Counted from the stretch's first letter, positions 8,087 to 16,724 are shown. The stretch: DNA of 64,000 nucleotides from Sphingomonas naphthae (GCF_028607085.1 NZ_CP117411.1:2356001-2420000); one strand, 5' to 3'. Notes: generated from the letters alone by a model not told the origin. A program made the numbers and translations.

Positions 8087-9931
8087 TCATCTAACGCATT
8101 CGCTTGCGGCTACGAGGCCATCGAGCGCCATGACGTGAGCCAGGTGCGAGAGACCCTGCGGCAGGTTGCCGAGAAAGGCGCCGTTTCGCGGATCGACCAT
8201 CTCGGAAAGGATACCGACACCCCGTCCGATCGTGTCGTCCAATTTCGCGAGCATCTCCTCCGCCTGCGCGCGTTGACCGAGGAGGAAGCGTGCCTCGATC
8301 ATCCAGAACGTGCAGGCGAGGAAGCAGCCTTCCTCTTCGGACACGTCGCTATACCGATAGTGCCAAGGCCCCGCCCCGAGTTCGCGGTCGATCGCGTCCA
8401 TGGTGCTGACCAGTCGTTCGGGGCCGTCGAAGCCGAAGCGAACCATCAGGGCGAGCGAGGCATCGAGGCGCTCCGTGCCGGGATGCAGGACGAACGCCCG
8501 CTTTTGATCCGACCAGCAATTCTCGCCGATCCAGCTCTCGATCCTGTCCCGTTCCCGCGCCCATCGGTCCCGACAGGTCGTCGGCAGTTGTCCCTGATCG
8601 GCTAGCTCGACGGCGCGCGCGAGCGCCTGCCAGCAGCTGACCTTCGACATGGTATAATGTTCGGCCTGTTCCAATTCCCAAATGCCGGAATCCTTCCGCC
8701 GCCAGCTGTCGGCGCAGCGGTCGGCAAGGTGGGACAGCGTCTCGGCGCTAGACGAATCGAGGATATTGCCGCAGTCGACGAAGCGCGCTGCCGTCTCGAA
8801 GATATCGCCATAGACGCCGTGCTGGCTTTGCGCGGTCGCGCCATTGCCCGTGCGGACCGGACGCGAACCGCGATATCCCGGCACGTCGATTTCGGTGACC
8901 TCCGGCACGAGATCGCCGCCAAGCGTGTAGCATACGCGATCGCCGTGTTCCGCCAGCCGTTTCAGGAGCCAGGTGAAGGCGGCCTTCGCCTCCGGCTGGG
9001 CGCCCGCCGCCAGAAATGCCTTGATCGTGTAACCCGCGTCGCGGACCCAGGCATATCGATAATCGTAATTCTTGGCGCCACCAATGCCTTCGGGCAGCGA
9101 TGTCGTCGCCGCCGCCGCGATCGCACCCGATGGCGAAAACAGCAGCAGCTTGAGCGCGAGCACGCTGCGAATGAACTCGGCGCGCCTGTCGCCGCGATAC
9201 GCGATACGCTCGGCCCAGGTGCGCCACTCGGCGTCCGAGAGGTCGATCCTTTCGTCGATCTCGTTGATCGGCGGTACGACAAGGGGTTCCCCTTCGCCCG
9301 CCACGACCGCGACAACCTCGCGTTGGCCCGGGCCGACACTCAGCGATCCGGCAACGGCATCGTCTCGGCGCTCGACCTCCACGCCTTCCGAATGGAGAAA
9401 CAGGCCCAGCACATCGCCGACGTGGAAGATCGAATGTTTGCCGATGTGCGACTGGTATGGGCTGGCCGTGTGCGCACGCCGGCCCGGCCGCATCTCGATA
9501 TCGAACCGAACGATGCCGTCCAGGCCGTCGATCCGGCGCGCAAGCTCGACCCACGGGAGCCGGCCGGCGGTCCCGCTGTTGATCGACTCCGTCATCTTCG
9601 CGCGGCCCGAGGCGGTCGTGAAGACCGTCTCGAACACGTTGCTGTTCGGCCGATAGCGCTGCTCGACGTCGAACGGCTCGCTCGGCGTTATCGAGAAGCG
9701 GCCCCCCTCGTCAGGGTCCAGCAGTCTGTCGAACAAGGGCGGTGAGTCCAGGTTCGGGACGCACAGCCAGTCGATCGAACCGTCCGACCCGGACAGGGCT
9801 ACGGTGCGGCCGTCGCCGAGCGCCCCGTAATCCTCAAGGGGAAGGTATCCGTCGACCCGCCTTGTCGACATAAGCGCCGCCGGCGACCGATCGCCGATGG
9901 CTTGACGCGCCCTGTCCGGCAGTGCCGTCAC
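8087..9931 (-). CDS. Glycoside hydrolase family 15 protein (glucoamylase/trehalase-like)
   Basis: A 614-residue GH15 enzyme with no evident signal peptide. An N-terminal beta-sandwich domain (about 20-260) precedes the (alpha/alpha)6 barrel. The barrel shows KNYDYRYAWVRDA, the catalytic acid region DSGIWE and a second acidic cluster EEEGCFLACTFW. Substrates in the family include glucoamylase-type alpha-glucans and trehalose; the sequence alone does not choose. The start is GTG at 9931, two nt after the stop of the oxidoreductase gene, so it is co-transcribed; an ATG 20 codons inside is an alternative. The pairing suggests a cytoplasmic trehalose or glucan route linked to stress. Confidence 0.88.
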   Translation of the reverse strand: MTALPDRARQAIGDRSPAALMSTRRVDGYLPLEDYGALGDGRTVALSGSDGSIDWLCVPNLDSPPLFDRLLDPDEGGRFSITPSEPFDVEQRYRPNSNVFETVFTTASGRAKMTESINSGTAGRLPWVELARRIDGLDGIVRFDIEMRPGRRAHTASPYQSHIGKHSIFHVGDVLGLFLHSEGVEVERRDDAVAGSLSVGPGQREVVAVVAGEGEPLVVPPINEIDERIDLSDAEWRTWAERIAYRGDRRAEFIRSVLALKLLLFSPSGAIAAAATTSLPEGIGGAKNYDYRYAWVRDAGYTIKAFLAAGAQPEAKAAFTWLLKRLAEHGDRVCYTLGGDLVPEVTEIDVPGYRGSRPVRTGNGATAQSQHGVYGDIFETAARFVDCGNILDSSSAETLSHLADRCADSWRRKDSGIWELEQAEHYTMSKVSCWQALARAVELADQGQLPTTCRDRWARERDRIESWIGENCWSDQKRAFVLHPGTERLDASLALMVRFGFDGPERLVSTMDAIDRELGAGPWHYRYSDVSEEEGCFLACTFWMIEARFLLGQRAQAEEMLAKLDDTIGRGVGILSEMVDPRNGAFLGNLPQGLSHLAHVMALDGLVAASECVR

Positions 9932-9933
9932 GA

Positions 9934-11049
9934 TCAGGCAGACTGCGGAATGACGCTGATCAGCCTCTCCTCGCTCGGCTCCTTCGCCGGCTTGAGGTGA
10001 AGGGCTTGCTCGGGTTCGATACCGCGGCTGCGGTGCACGGGCTCCAGCGTCACGACGCCACCGGTTTCAAGCGACCGTTCGATCGCCGCGAGAACGCGCA
10101 TGTCGAGCCAGCCCTCTTCGGCGTCGGCCTCCGGCTGACGGTCGTTGAGGATGCAGTCGGAGAAATATTGCGTCTCGTTCCCGAACTGCTCGACCGGATC
10201 AAAGCTGTGCGTCTCGCTGCCGTCCGCAGTGGTTTCCACATAGGAGATGCCGATCTTCGGGCCGAACATGAAGCACGGAGACGCGTCGATCGTCGCCTTT
10301 GTGCCCACGAGCGTGAAACGCTCTGCCGGCGCGGTGGCGTAACTCACCGTGAACTGCGCGAGCCGGTCGCCGGGAAATTGCAGGGTCACCGCCACCGTGT
10401 CGTGAAAATTGAACCTGCGGCCCGCCGTCTTCGTGCCTATGGCGTGAACCGAGGTCGGCTCCAGCCCGAACAGGTTTCGGACGGCGTTGAGCGGATAGGT
10501 GCCCATATCCGGCACGGGCCCTCCCCAATAGCCATTGTGGCCACGCGAATTCTCCTCGGCGACATTCTGGGCAAACGTCGCGCTGAAAAAGCGCAGATCG
10601 CCAAAGTCCCCCCTCCGCGCGCGCGTCACCATTTCCACCGTGGCCGGTTCGTGATGCAGCCGGTAAGCGACCATCAGCTTGGCGCCTGATCGCTTCTCGG
10701 CGGAAACGATCTCCTCGGCGTCCGCCAGGCTTGCGGTCGCCGGCTTCTCCAGCAGGACGTGCACACCGGCGTCGAGGGCGGCGATGACATAGGGCGTATG
10801 GAGCGCATTGGGGGTCGCGACATAGACCGCGTCGATCTCGCCGGAGCGAAGCAACGTGTCATACTGGTCGTAGGCCCATGCCTTGATCTTGTACTGGCTG
10901 GCGAGGTCATCCGCCTTGGCGGGATCACCCGTCACGAGCGCCGCCAGCACGGAATTGTCGGTGCGGGCGATGCCAGGCATGAACGCCTGCTGCGAAATCT
11001 GACCGCCACCGACGACGGCATAGCGCACCTTGTCCTTGCGTCCGAACAT
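9934..11049 (-). CDS. Gfo/Idh/MocA family NAD(P)-dependent oxidoreductase
   Basis: A 371-residue sugar oxidoreductase of the glucose-fructose oxidoreductase group. The N-terminal Rossmann fold begins VRYAVVGGGQISQ; the catalytic-site motif EKPA is at about residue 100; the C-terminal alpha/beta domain contains GPVPDMGTYPLNAVRNLFG. Cytoplasmic: no signal peptide is visible, unlike periplasmic Zymomonas GFOR. It is the first gene of a two-gene unit with the GH15 hydrolase. The substrate is probably a hexose or sugar derivative; not determinable here. An EcfG-like promoter may lie upstream. Confidence 0.9.
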   Translation of the reverse strand: MFGRKDKVRYAVVGGGQISQQAFMPGIARTDNSVLAALVTGDPAKADDLASQYKIKAWAYDQYDTLLRSGEIDAVYVATPNALHTPYVIAALDAGVHVLLEKPATASLADAEEIVSAEKRSGAKLMVAYRLHHEPATVEMVTRARRGDFGDLRFFSATFAQNVAEENSRGHNGYWGGPVPDMGTYPLNAVRNLFGLEPTSVHAIGTKTAGRRFNFHDTVAVTLQFPGDRLAQFTVSYATAPAERFTLVGTKATIDASPCFMFGPKIGISYVETTADGSETHSFDPVEQFGNETQYFSDCILNDRQPEADAEEGWLDMRVLAAIERSLETGGVVTLEPVHRSRGIEPEQALHLKPAKEPSEERLISVIPQSA

Positions 11050-11086
11050 GCAAGCTCCTGTCTTCTTTTAGGGGATATGCAGGGCC

Positions 11087-11112
11087 AACGAGCCGGACAG
11101 GGGTCTGGTTGC
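11087..11112 (-). promoter_or_regulatory. Possible EcfG-type stress promoter for the oxidoreductase/GH15 unit
   Basis: Read on the minus strand: GCAAC, 17 bp, CGTT. The alphaproteobacterial EcfG consensus is GGAAC-N16/17-CGTT, so the -35 has one mismatch and the -10 is exact. It lies about 40 bp upstream of the Gfo/Idh/MocA start. One mismatch in a nine-base pattern makes chance possible. Confidence 0.4.
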
Positions 11113-11277
11113 GCCGCACCCGTCATCGACACGCGAGGCAAGCCCAACATCAGCGTGGAAGCGGAACTCCCCTCCTCCCGTTCAGCGCCCTCCCCGCAGC
11201 GGTGGATACGCCGCCATGCCGAGGGCATGAGGGCCTCATATACCCTGTGGGCCGCACCAGCGGCAGCGCCTCGCCCG

Positions 11278-11505
11278 TTATGGCAGCTCCAGCTGGGCTT
11301 TAAGCTCATCGATCCTCTTCGAGGCATCGGCCTTGGTGAGATCGGCGGGCGGCGGCTCGACACCCGCCTCTTCCGAGAGGGTGGTCAGGTAAGATGCCTG
11401 GGCGCCGGTCATCGGATCGTCGCCCGATACCCAATTATCGGGCGCCTTATCAGCATTCGAGGCTGGATGCTCATCGAGCTTTGGATTGTGCAGCGTCCCG
11501 GTCAT
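11278..11505 (-). CDS. DUF3072 family small protein
   Basis: A 75-residue acidic, soluble protein with the family core DPMTGAQASYLTTLSEEAG and LTKADASKRIDELK. No catalytic residues are apparent and its function is unknown. The gene stands alone on the minus strand, with an exact EcfG-type promoter 32-56 bp upstream. That points to expression under the general stress response and fits the stress-type neighbours (GH15, oxidoreductase). The 228-bp gap 11050-11277 contains only the candidate promoter for the next operon. Confidence 0.85.
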   Translation of the reverse strand: MTGTLHNPKLDEHPASNADKAPDNWVSGDDPMTGAQASYLTTLSEEAGVEPPPADLTKADASKRIDELKAQLELP

Positions 11506-11536
11506 TGCAGCCTCACGTTAGTTCTTGTTATGTTCT

Positions 11537-11561
11537 AACGACCGGAGCGCGACGCGGTTCC
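11537..11561 (-). promoter_or_regulatory. EcfG-type (general stress response) promoter
   Basis: On the minus strand GGAAC is followed after 16 bp by CGTT, an exact match to the EcfG consensus known from alphaproteobacteria. The -10 edge is about 32 bp before the ATG of the DUF3072 gene. Spacing, orientation and position are all as expected for a working promoter. Confidence 0.72.
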
Positions 11562-11623
11562 TGTCGGCGGGCATTACAGCGGCGCGTGACCGGGCTCAGG
11601 TGGCGCCGCAACCCCACCGAGAC

Positions 11624-12715
11624 CTACGATCGATGGCTCAGGAAGAAGCGCAGCATTTCGGCCGATGCGTCGGGTCCGGCCGCATCGGCATAGGTGCCGG
11701 CCGGGTCACCGCCAGCCCAGGCGTGGCCGGCGCCATGCAGGGTCCATCGCTCGATCAGGATGGCTCCGTCAGGACCGGTCGCTGTCGTGCGGGTGAAGGC
11801 ACGCCCCGCCGTCCGGCCTGTCTCGACACGCCGTTCCAGCGCAACGCCCGCCATCGTCGACGCCGCCGCCACGATCTCATCGGCATTGGCTTCATTCACC
11901 GTCGTGTCGCGGTCGCCATGGAAGGTAATGACGGGCACGAACCGGCCACCGGCGGTCGTCGCCCCCGCCGCGCCGCCGCGCATCGCGGCCAAGGCGCTCG
12001 GCAGATCCCGCGCCGCGCCACAGGCAAGCCCCGAATGGACGCCGATCGCGGCGTAGAGATCGGGATAAGCGGCCCCCATGATCGCGGCCGCCGCGCCACC
12101 CGCCGACAGGCCGGCGACGTAGACACGGGTCGGATCGGCCTGCTCGGCCGCGATCACCTCGCGGGTGATGCCCGCGATCAGGGCGGGCTCGCCGCGATCA
12201 CGCTGCTGGTCGCCCGGCTGAAACCAGTTCCAGCATTTCTGCATGTTCGCCGCCTTGCTCTGGCCGGGATAGGCGACGAGGAAGCCATGCCGGTCGGCCA
12301 GCGCGTTCATCCGTGTGCCCCGCGCGAAATCCTCGGGCGACTGGGTGCAGCCGTGGAGCATGACCACCAGCGGCATGCCGGGTCGGGCATGGATCGGCCG
12401 ATACAGCCGATAGCCCAGCCGCCCCGCCGGCCCGGCGTAGAACCGCTCCTCGAAGCGACCGGATGCCGACGCGGGCTGTGCGGCGCGCTCGGGCCGAGCG
12501 TGCGCCTCCGCCGTTCGTTGGCGCCGCGCGATCGTCACCCGATCGGGCGCGATGTCGATCGTCGCCGGGTCGATCGCTTCCGGGCCGGCGGCGGGCGCCG
12601 GTTTGAGCGGCGCGCGCCCGGCAAGGGATCGCCCAAGCACGGCGGTTGCTTCCCCCAGCTTGCCGCTGCGGGTCAGCCGCAACGCCTCGGCCATAGAGAT
12701 ATTCGTGATCGTCAT
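11624..12715 (-). CDS. PHB depolymerase family esterase
   Basis: A 363-residue alpha/beta hydrolase of the extracellular-type short-chain PHA depolymerase/feruloyl esterase group. An N-terminal low-complexity section (about 1-95) has no clear signal peptide. The catalytic domain has the oxyanion-region motif MLHGCTQS, the nucleophile elbow GLSAGG, a CWNWF segment and the histidine in GAGHAWAGG. Similar proteins in alphaproteobacteria start with a short helical lead like MAEALRLTRSGKLGEA. It sits 31 nt downstream of the CopG gene on the same strand and is probably co-transcribed and controlled by it. The substrate (PHB oligomers or other esters) is not certain. Confidence 0.85.
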   Translation of the reverse strand: MTITNISMAEALRLTRSGKLGEATAVLGRSLAGRAPLKPAPAAGPEAIDPATIDIAPDRVTIARRQRTAEAHARPERAAQPASASGRFEERFYAGPAGRLGYRLYRPIHARPGMPLVVMLHGCTQSPEDFARGTRMNALADRHGFLVAYPGQSKAANMQKCWNWFQPGDQQRDRGEPALIAGITREVIAAEQADPTRVYVAGLSAGGAAAAIMGAAYPDLYAAIGVHSGLACGAARDLPSALAAMRGGAAGATTAGGRFVPVITFHGDRDTTVNEANADEIVAAASTMAGVALERRVETGRTAGRAFTRTTATGPDGAILIERWTLHGAGHAWAGGDPAGTYADAAGPDASAEMLRFFLSHRS

Positions 12716-12746
12716 AGGATGGTCCTTGAGAGCGAGGGCGCCGGCG

Positions 12747-13148
12747 TCACGTCATGCGGTCCGCCAGCGCAGCCTTGACGGGGGCGCTGGCGTGAAGGGC
12801 ACCGAGGACGCTCAGCGAGCGGATGGTGGCTCTGGCGAGTTCGGGCGAGACATCGCTGGCGATGGTGGCGAGCCCCAGGACGCGGATATCGAGCATGTCG
12901 CCCGATGCCCGCACCGCCTCCAGATCTGCTTTGCCGTAGAGGCTGATGCCAAGATCGAGTTGCTTGCGAACGATGGCCTTGCGCGCAACCTCTCCATGTC
13001 GCTCGAGATGGCTGCGGATCGCGGTCCGGATGAAATCGGACCGGTTCGCATAGAAGCCATCACCGACGAGCAGGTCGATATGCCCGAGATCGACGAAGCC
13101 GAGATTGATCGTGATTTTCTCGCTGTCGATGCGTGCCTTGCCGTCCAT
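12747..13148 (-). CDS. CopG-like ribbon-helix-helix regulator
   Basis: A 133-residue protein. The N-terminal region (KITINLGFVDLGHIDLLV, then YANRSDFIRTAIRSHLE) fits a ribbon-helix-helix DNA-binding fold; the rest, rich in Ala and Leu, is probably the oligomerisation or effector part. I use the ATG at 13148, which has GGGG about 7 nt upstream; TTG 13169 and ATG 13160 are alternatives inside the palindrome. It precedes the PHB depolymerase-type gene in the same direction and likely regulates it. A perfect 13-bp inverted repeat covers its translation start region. Confidence 0.75.
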   Translation of the reverse strand: MDGKARIDSEKITINLGFVDLGHIDLLVGDGFYANRSDFIRTAIRSHLERHGEVARKAIVRKQLDLGISLYGKADLEAVRASGDMLDIRVLGLATIASDVSPELARATIRSLSVLGALHASAPVKAALADRMT

Positions 13149-13154
13149 CCGAAA

Positions 13155-13184
13155 CCCCATACCATCCAAGTGGATGGTATGGGG
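13155..13184. promoter_or_regulatory. Perfect 13-bp inverted repeat at the CopG gene start
   Basis: CCCCATACCATCC, a 4-nt spacer AAGT, then its exact reverse complement. On the minus strand it ends 6 nt before the ATG of the CopG gene and includes the GGGG that would serve as ribosome-binding site. It could be the operator for the RHH protein, an RNA hairpin that blocks translation, or both. Confidence 0.75.
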
Positions 13185-13222
13185 ATGGCCTTAATGATAT
13201 TCAAGCCAGCCTGACATCAACG

Positions 13223-14143
13223 TCACCAAGCTGAAAAGCTGACGGCGTCCAACCGCCAGGCCGTTTCCGATCGACCAGGCCATAGTTCGCCGAGATCGAT
13301 CGGCTCGACGGGCGCGGGAACACCACAGACCTCCGCCCGGATCAGCCGGCCCGTCTCGCGCATCCTGACGTCGGCTCCCGGAAAACGCCGTTCCAGTTCC
13401 CGCCGCAACGCCTCCGCTTCGGCCGAAAGGTCGTTACCCGATTGCTCGCGGGGCGCGCCATCGACCAGTTCGGCGGTCGCCGCGCGGAAGGCGGAGATGC
13501 CGTCGTGAATCACGTCGATCGAGATGATTGCCGCCGCGAGCGAATCCGCCCACCACCAGCCGAGCCCGAGACCCAGCACCCCGGCAATCCCGGCCGCCCC
13601 CGTCAGCCAGTTCGCCTTGTTCATCAGCGCATCGGTGTGCAGCAGTTTGTCGTTCAACGCCTCGGCGAGGGGCAATTCCTTACGGCCGATGATCATCGGC
13701 GGTATCAGCGAATAGAGCTGGGCCGCCAGCATCAGCCATCCCAGCCATATGTCCCTGCCAAACAGGCGTACCGATCCAACGGTCGCATGCTCGGCCGCGA
13801 GCAGGGTGGACGCCGAATCCCACAGCAGCACGCTCCCCACCGTTGCCAGCGAGATGGCGGCGACGAAGAAACCGAGGCTGTTCACCCGGTGAAAGCCGAA
13901 GGGGAAGCGACGCGATGGCTTCCAGTGCCGCTCGACATGCGCCGCAAGCAGGAACATCAGCGGCGGCACCAGCCCGAGCGTATCCTCGATCCAGGCCGTC
14001 TTCATCGTCTGCGACTGGCCGAGGACCAGCCCCATCGCCACGACGATGCTGATCGTCCAGCCGATGTTCCAATATTCCAGATGGATCGCGCGGGTCATCA
14101 CCGCGCGCTGCTCGTCCGGCAGCGCGTCCACGATCGTAGTCAC
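13223..14143 (-). CDS. Cation diffusion facilitator-type transporter
   Basis: A 306-residue inner-membrane protein with about six hydrophobic segments, in the CDF/cation efflux family. The paired region HTDALMNKANW and WWADSLAAAIISIDVIHDG correspond to the metal-site helices TM2/TM5 of CDF proteins, though the first lacks the usual HxxxD order. The C-terminal cytoplasmic domain (about 225-306) contains the short RRFPGADVRMRETG segment. It ends in a 4-nt overlap with the upstream lipoprotein gene. Metal specificity (Zn, Fe, Co) cannot be told. Confidence 0.8.
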   Translation of the reverse strand: MTTIVDALPDEQRAVMTRAIHLEYWNIGWTISIVVAMGLVLGQSQTMKTAWIEDTLGLVPPLMFLLAAHVERHWKPSRRFPFGFHRVNSLGFFVAAISLATVGSVLLWDSASTLLAAEHATVGSVRLFGRDIWLGWLMLAAQLYSLIPPMIIGRKELPLAEALNDKLLHTDALMNKANWLTGAAGIAGVLGLGLGWWWADSLAAAIISIDVIHDGISAFRAATAELVDGAPREQSGNDLSAEAEALRRELERRFPGADVRMRETGRLIRAEVCGVPAPVEPIDLGELWPGRSETAWRLDAVSFSAW

Positions 14144-14583
14144 GAGGCGCGCTCCGTCGCCACCCGGCGGCTGGCGCGCTCGACCGCCATGATCCAGCGG
14201 TTCTCGCCGTTGCGCATGGCGGCGCGGAGTTCGAGGGCCGTATCGTCGGTCGTCCGAACGCGCGCCAGCGGCGGGCCGAGCGTCACGCGGGCCTGCCAGG
14301 GCGTTGCCTCGTCGAACCAGGCGACGACAAGGTCGGTGCGCCCCTGCTTGAGCGCGGCCAGCATGGGCTCAAGCTCGCCTGCCCGGATCGAGGGCGTCGC
14401 GCGCATATCGTGAGACAAGACGCCCAGAAGCCGCCGCGTCTCCGGCCGGTCATCCGCCTTGAGCCCGGTGCCGACCGTGAACCGGTGGTTTTCCGACACT
14501 CGCTCCGCCGTGCGCTCAGGGTCTTTCGGCAAGGCCGAGCAACCGGCCAGCGCCAGCATCAGGAGGAGCGTCGGCCCGCGCAC
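14140..14583 (-). CDS. Small lipoprotein of unknown function
   Basis: 147 residues: a short signal peptide with lipobox LALAGC, then a mature region that includes HDMRATPSIRAGELEPMLAALKQGRTDLVVAWFDEATPW. This stretch recalls part of a periplasmic solute-binding fold, but the protein is far too short for a whole one. It overlaps the CDF gene by 4 nt and abuts the DUF4126 gene with no spacer, so the three form one operon. A periplasmic partner for the transporter is possible but unproven. Confidence 0.65.
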   Translation of the reverse strand: MRGPTLLLMLALAGCSALPKDPERTAERVSENHRFTVGTGLKADDRPETRRLLGVLSHDMRATPSIRAGELEPMLAALKQGRTDLVVAWFDEATPWQARVTLGPPLARVRTTDDTALELRAAMRNGENRWIMAVERASRRVATERAS

Positions 14584-15048
14584 CTATGCGACGGCCAGCG
14601 CCGGCCGGTTCCGCGCGATGGCGGCCGCCGATGCGATCACCATCGCATCCTCCGCGAAACCGGTCGGAGACTGGCCATGGCGGGCCAACGCCGCCATCCG
14701 CATTCGCCAACCGGGATAGGAGGCGACGACAGCCGTCGCCCCGCCGATCGCCGCTGCTAGCCACCGATGCCGGCGGGGCGCCAGCGCCATCCCGGCGACC
14801 GCCGAGGTTACGAAGCGCGCTGCCAGGCCGATCGGCACGATCCTATTCGGGGCGGTCTTCTGCTTGTCACCCGCCATCTCGCCTATCGCCAGCGCCAGCG
14901 CGCCCGCCGCGACGACGGGATGGCCGAGCAGCTTCGGCGCGCCATTGTCCTCCGCCAGTTCCCCACGCGCGGCGGCGATCGCCACCGTCGCCAAAGGGGT
15001 CATCGCGCGCTGGCCACCGACGAGGCCCATGAGAAACGTCGCAAGCAT
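14584..15048 (-). CDS. DUF4126-like small membrane protein
   Basis: 154 residues with about four hydrophobic segments and the family-like opening MLATFLMGLVGGQRAMTPLA, plus GDKQKTAPNRIVPIGLAARF. No function is known. It is the first gene of a three-gene unit with the lipoprotein and CDF transporter: its stop codon lies directly against the next start, which implies coupled translation. Confidence 0.75.
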   Translation of the reverse strand: MLATFLMGLVGGQRAMTPLATVAIAAARGELAEDNGAPKLLGHPVVAAGALALAIGEMAGDKQKTAPNRIVPIGLAARFVTSAVAGMALAPRRHRWLAAAIGGATAVVASYPGWRMRMAALARHGQSPTGFAEDAMVIASAAAIARNRPALAVA

Positions 15049-15075
15049 TCCATACTCCCGGAAAGTGTCCGCTGC

Positions 15076-16146
15076 TCAACGCCGACCGCCGTTCTCCGGG
15101 TCCGGGCGATTATCTGCCTTGGAGCCACCCGTCAGATAGGCCGCGAGGGGATCGATCATCTCTTCCGGTATTCGACGTGCGATGACGGCCATGGTGGCGG
15201 GGCTCTTGCGCGCGTCGACGACATTTTCGTCGCCGCGCCACTGGCGAAGGCGGTTCGCGATATAGCTGGCCCGCTGGCCGGCGATGACGGGATAGGATTT
15301 GCCCGCCATGTGGCAACTGGCGCAGGCCGGCAGCTGGGCGGTGGGCATTCCCCGCTCCACGATCCGGCGCGCGGCGGCATTCTCGGTCGGCGTCGCCGCG
15401 CCCAACCCCGGAAGCGCCGCGAAATGGCGGGCGAGCGCTGTCAGTTCCGCATCGTCGAGCGGCGCAACCGCCGTCCGCATGACGGCGCTGTGCCGTGTGC
15501 CCGTCGCATATCCACGCAGCGTGGCGAGGAGATAGGCGGGCTGCTGGCCGCCCAGGACGGGTATGTCCGGCTGGCCGCGTCCGCGACCGTCACTTCCGTG
15601 ACAGCCGGCGCAGCTGGCGAGTGCGGGGTTCGGCGTCGGCCCCTGCCGCGTCAAAGCGCGGTACTCGGCCGGGCTCATCGATGGCAGGCGGCGGACGAAG
15701 GCGACCATGCGGCGGACCTCGTCTGGCCGGTCGGCGGGCCAGGCCGGCATGCCGGTGTATTTCACGCCATGGCGGATGATCCAGAACAGCTGCTTGTCGC
15801 TCCATTGCCGCGCGTTGATCGCGAGATCGGGCGCGGGCGGGGTCGCGGCCTGCATCGCCGGGGACGGACGCACGCCGGGGGCGCCATGGCAGACCGCACA
15901 GGCGTTGGCGAAGTGGCCGGCGGCGCTCACCAGCCCCTCGTCCGATCGCGGATCGGCTGGAGCGGTCAGGGCGGCGTGGGTGCGCACCGAATTGCGCATC
16001 ACCCAGTGGAGCGCCCAGTCGGTCACCGCCCAATGGCCTGTCGAGGCGGCGACGTTGAACAGCCCGGACCAGGTGAACGCCAGCCCCGCGAGCGCCAGCG
16101 CCAGCAGGGTCGCGCCGATCCGCTTCCATGTCAGGCGGATCGTCAT
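15076..16146 (-). CDS. Triheme c-type cytochrome
   Basis: 356 residues with one N-terminal anchor or signal helix (about 10-30). It contains three heme c sites: CAVCH, CAGCH and CASCH. The first belongs to a monoheme domain (about 70-180) and the other two to a cytochrome c4-like diheme pair; distal Met ligands such as GMPAW are visible. It is last in the caa3 oxidase operon and overlaps ctaG by 4 nt, so it probably feeds electrons to the oxidase or to its heme-bearing subunit II. In-frame codons further upstream lie inside ctaG and are not used. Confidence 0.88.
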   Translation of the reverse strand: MTIRLTWKRIGATLLALALAGLAFTWSGLFNVAASTGHWAVTDWALHWVMRNSVRTHAALTAPADPRSDEGLVSAAGHFANACAVCHGAPGVRPSPAMQAATPPAPDLAINARQWSDKQLFWIIRHGVKYTGMPAWPADRPDEVRRMVAFVRRLPSMSPAEYRALTRQGPTPNPALASCAGCHGSDGRGRGQPDIPVLGGQQPAYLLATLRGYATGTRHSAVMRTAVAPLDDAELTALARHFAALPGLGAATPTENAAARRIVERGMPTAQLPACASCHMAGKSYPVIAGQRASYIANRLRQWRGDENVVDARKSPATMAVIARRIPEEMIDPLAAYLTGGSKADNRPDPENGGRR

Positions 16147-16724
16147 GCCGGCGCTCCCTTCGTCCGCAAGAGGGTCGCCAGCATCGCGAGGCCGCCGATG
16201 AAATAGCTCGCCGCGCCCACCATCAGCATCACCACCCCGCCGATCTGCTGATCCTCCAGCCCGTGAGCATGGCCATAGAGCGGGCGCGGCGCGAGGCCGA
16301 TGAGGGCGCCCAGCAAGGTCATGTGCATCGATGTCAGCAGCAGCGCGCCGATCCCGGCCGCGCGACGGTCGCGCCCCGCGCCGAGGACCGCGCTCCACAA
16401 CGCCAGCCCGGCCGCGAGGAACATCGCCTGCTCGACGATCAGCCACGGCCCGCCCGCATCGGCCAGCGCCCGCAGCGCCGGCAGGTGCCAGCCCCACACC
16501 ACCGCCGCCTCCACCAGCATCATCGCCATCGGCGTGAGGAGGCGCGGCCAGCGCGCGGCGGGATCGGCGCGCGTGTCGCCCAGCCCCCAGGCGATCAGCG
16601 GCGCCGCCACCGCGACCGCGATCATGTGCCCAGCCATATGCCCGGTCATGCCGCCCGCCGCCGCCGCGATCCAGCCGAGCGGCAGGAGCAGCGCGCCGGC
16701 GACGAGACTCGCCCGCCGGGTCAT
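16143..16724 (-). CDS. ctaG: CtaG-type (caa3) cytochrome oxidase assembly protein
   Basis: 193 residues, about five to six membrane helices. Features of the caa3_CtaG family include WGWHLPALRALA, EQAMFLAAGLALW and the histidines in MTGHMAGH and SMHMTLLGALIGLAPRPLY. The family is needed for caa3 oxidase assembly, probably copper delivery. The ATG at 16724 overlaps the preceding stop (ATGA), and its own stop overlaps the triheme cytochrome start in the same way. It should not be confused with the unrelated Cox11-type CtaG. Confidence 0.85.
   Translation of the reverse strand: MTRRASLVAGALLLPLGWIAAAAGGMTGHMAGHMIAVAVAAPLIAWGLGDTRADPAARWPRLLTPMAMMLVEAAVVWGWHLPALRALADAGGPWLIVEQAMFLAAGLALWSAVLGAGRDRRAAGIGALLLTSMHMTLLGALIGLAPRPLYGHAHGLEDQQIGGVVMLMVGAASYFIGGLAMLATLLRTKGAPA

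Noticed and set aside
11624-13148. CopG gene as antitoxin of a toxin-antitoxin pair
   Set aside because: The downstream gene is a full-length esterase rather than a toxin, and no small toxin frame lies next to it.
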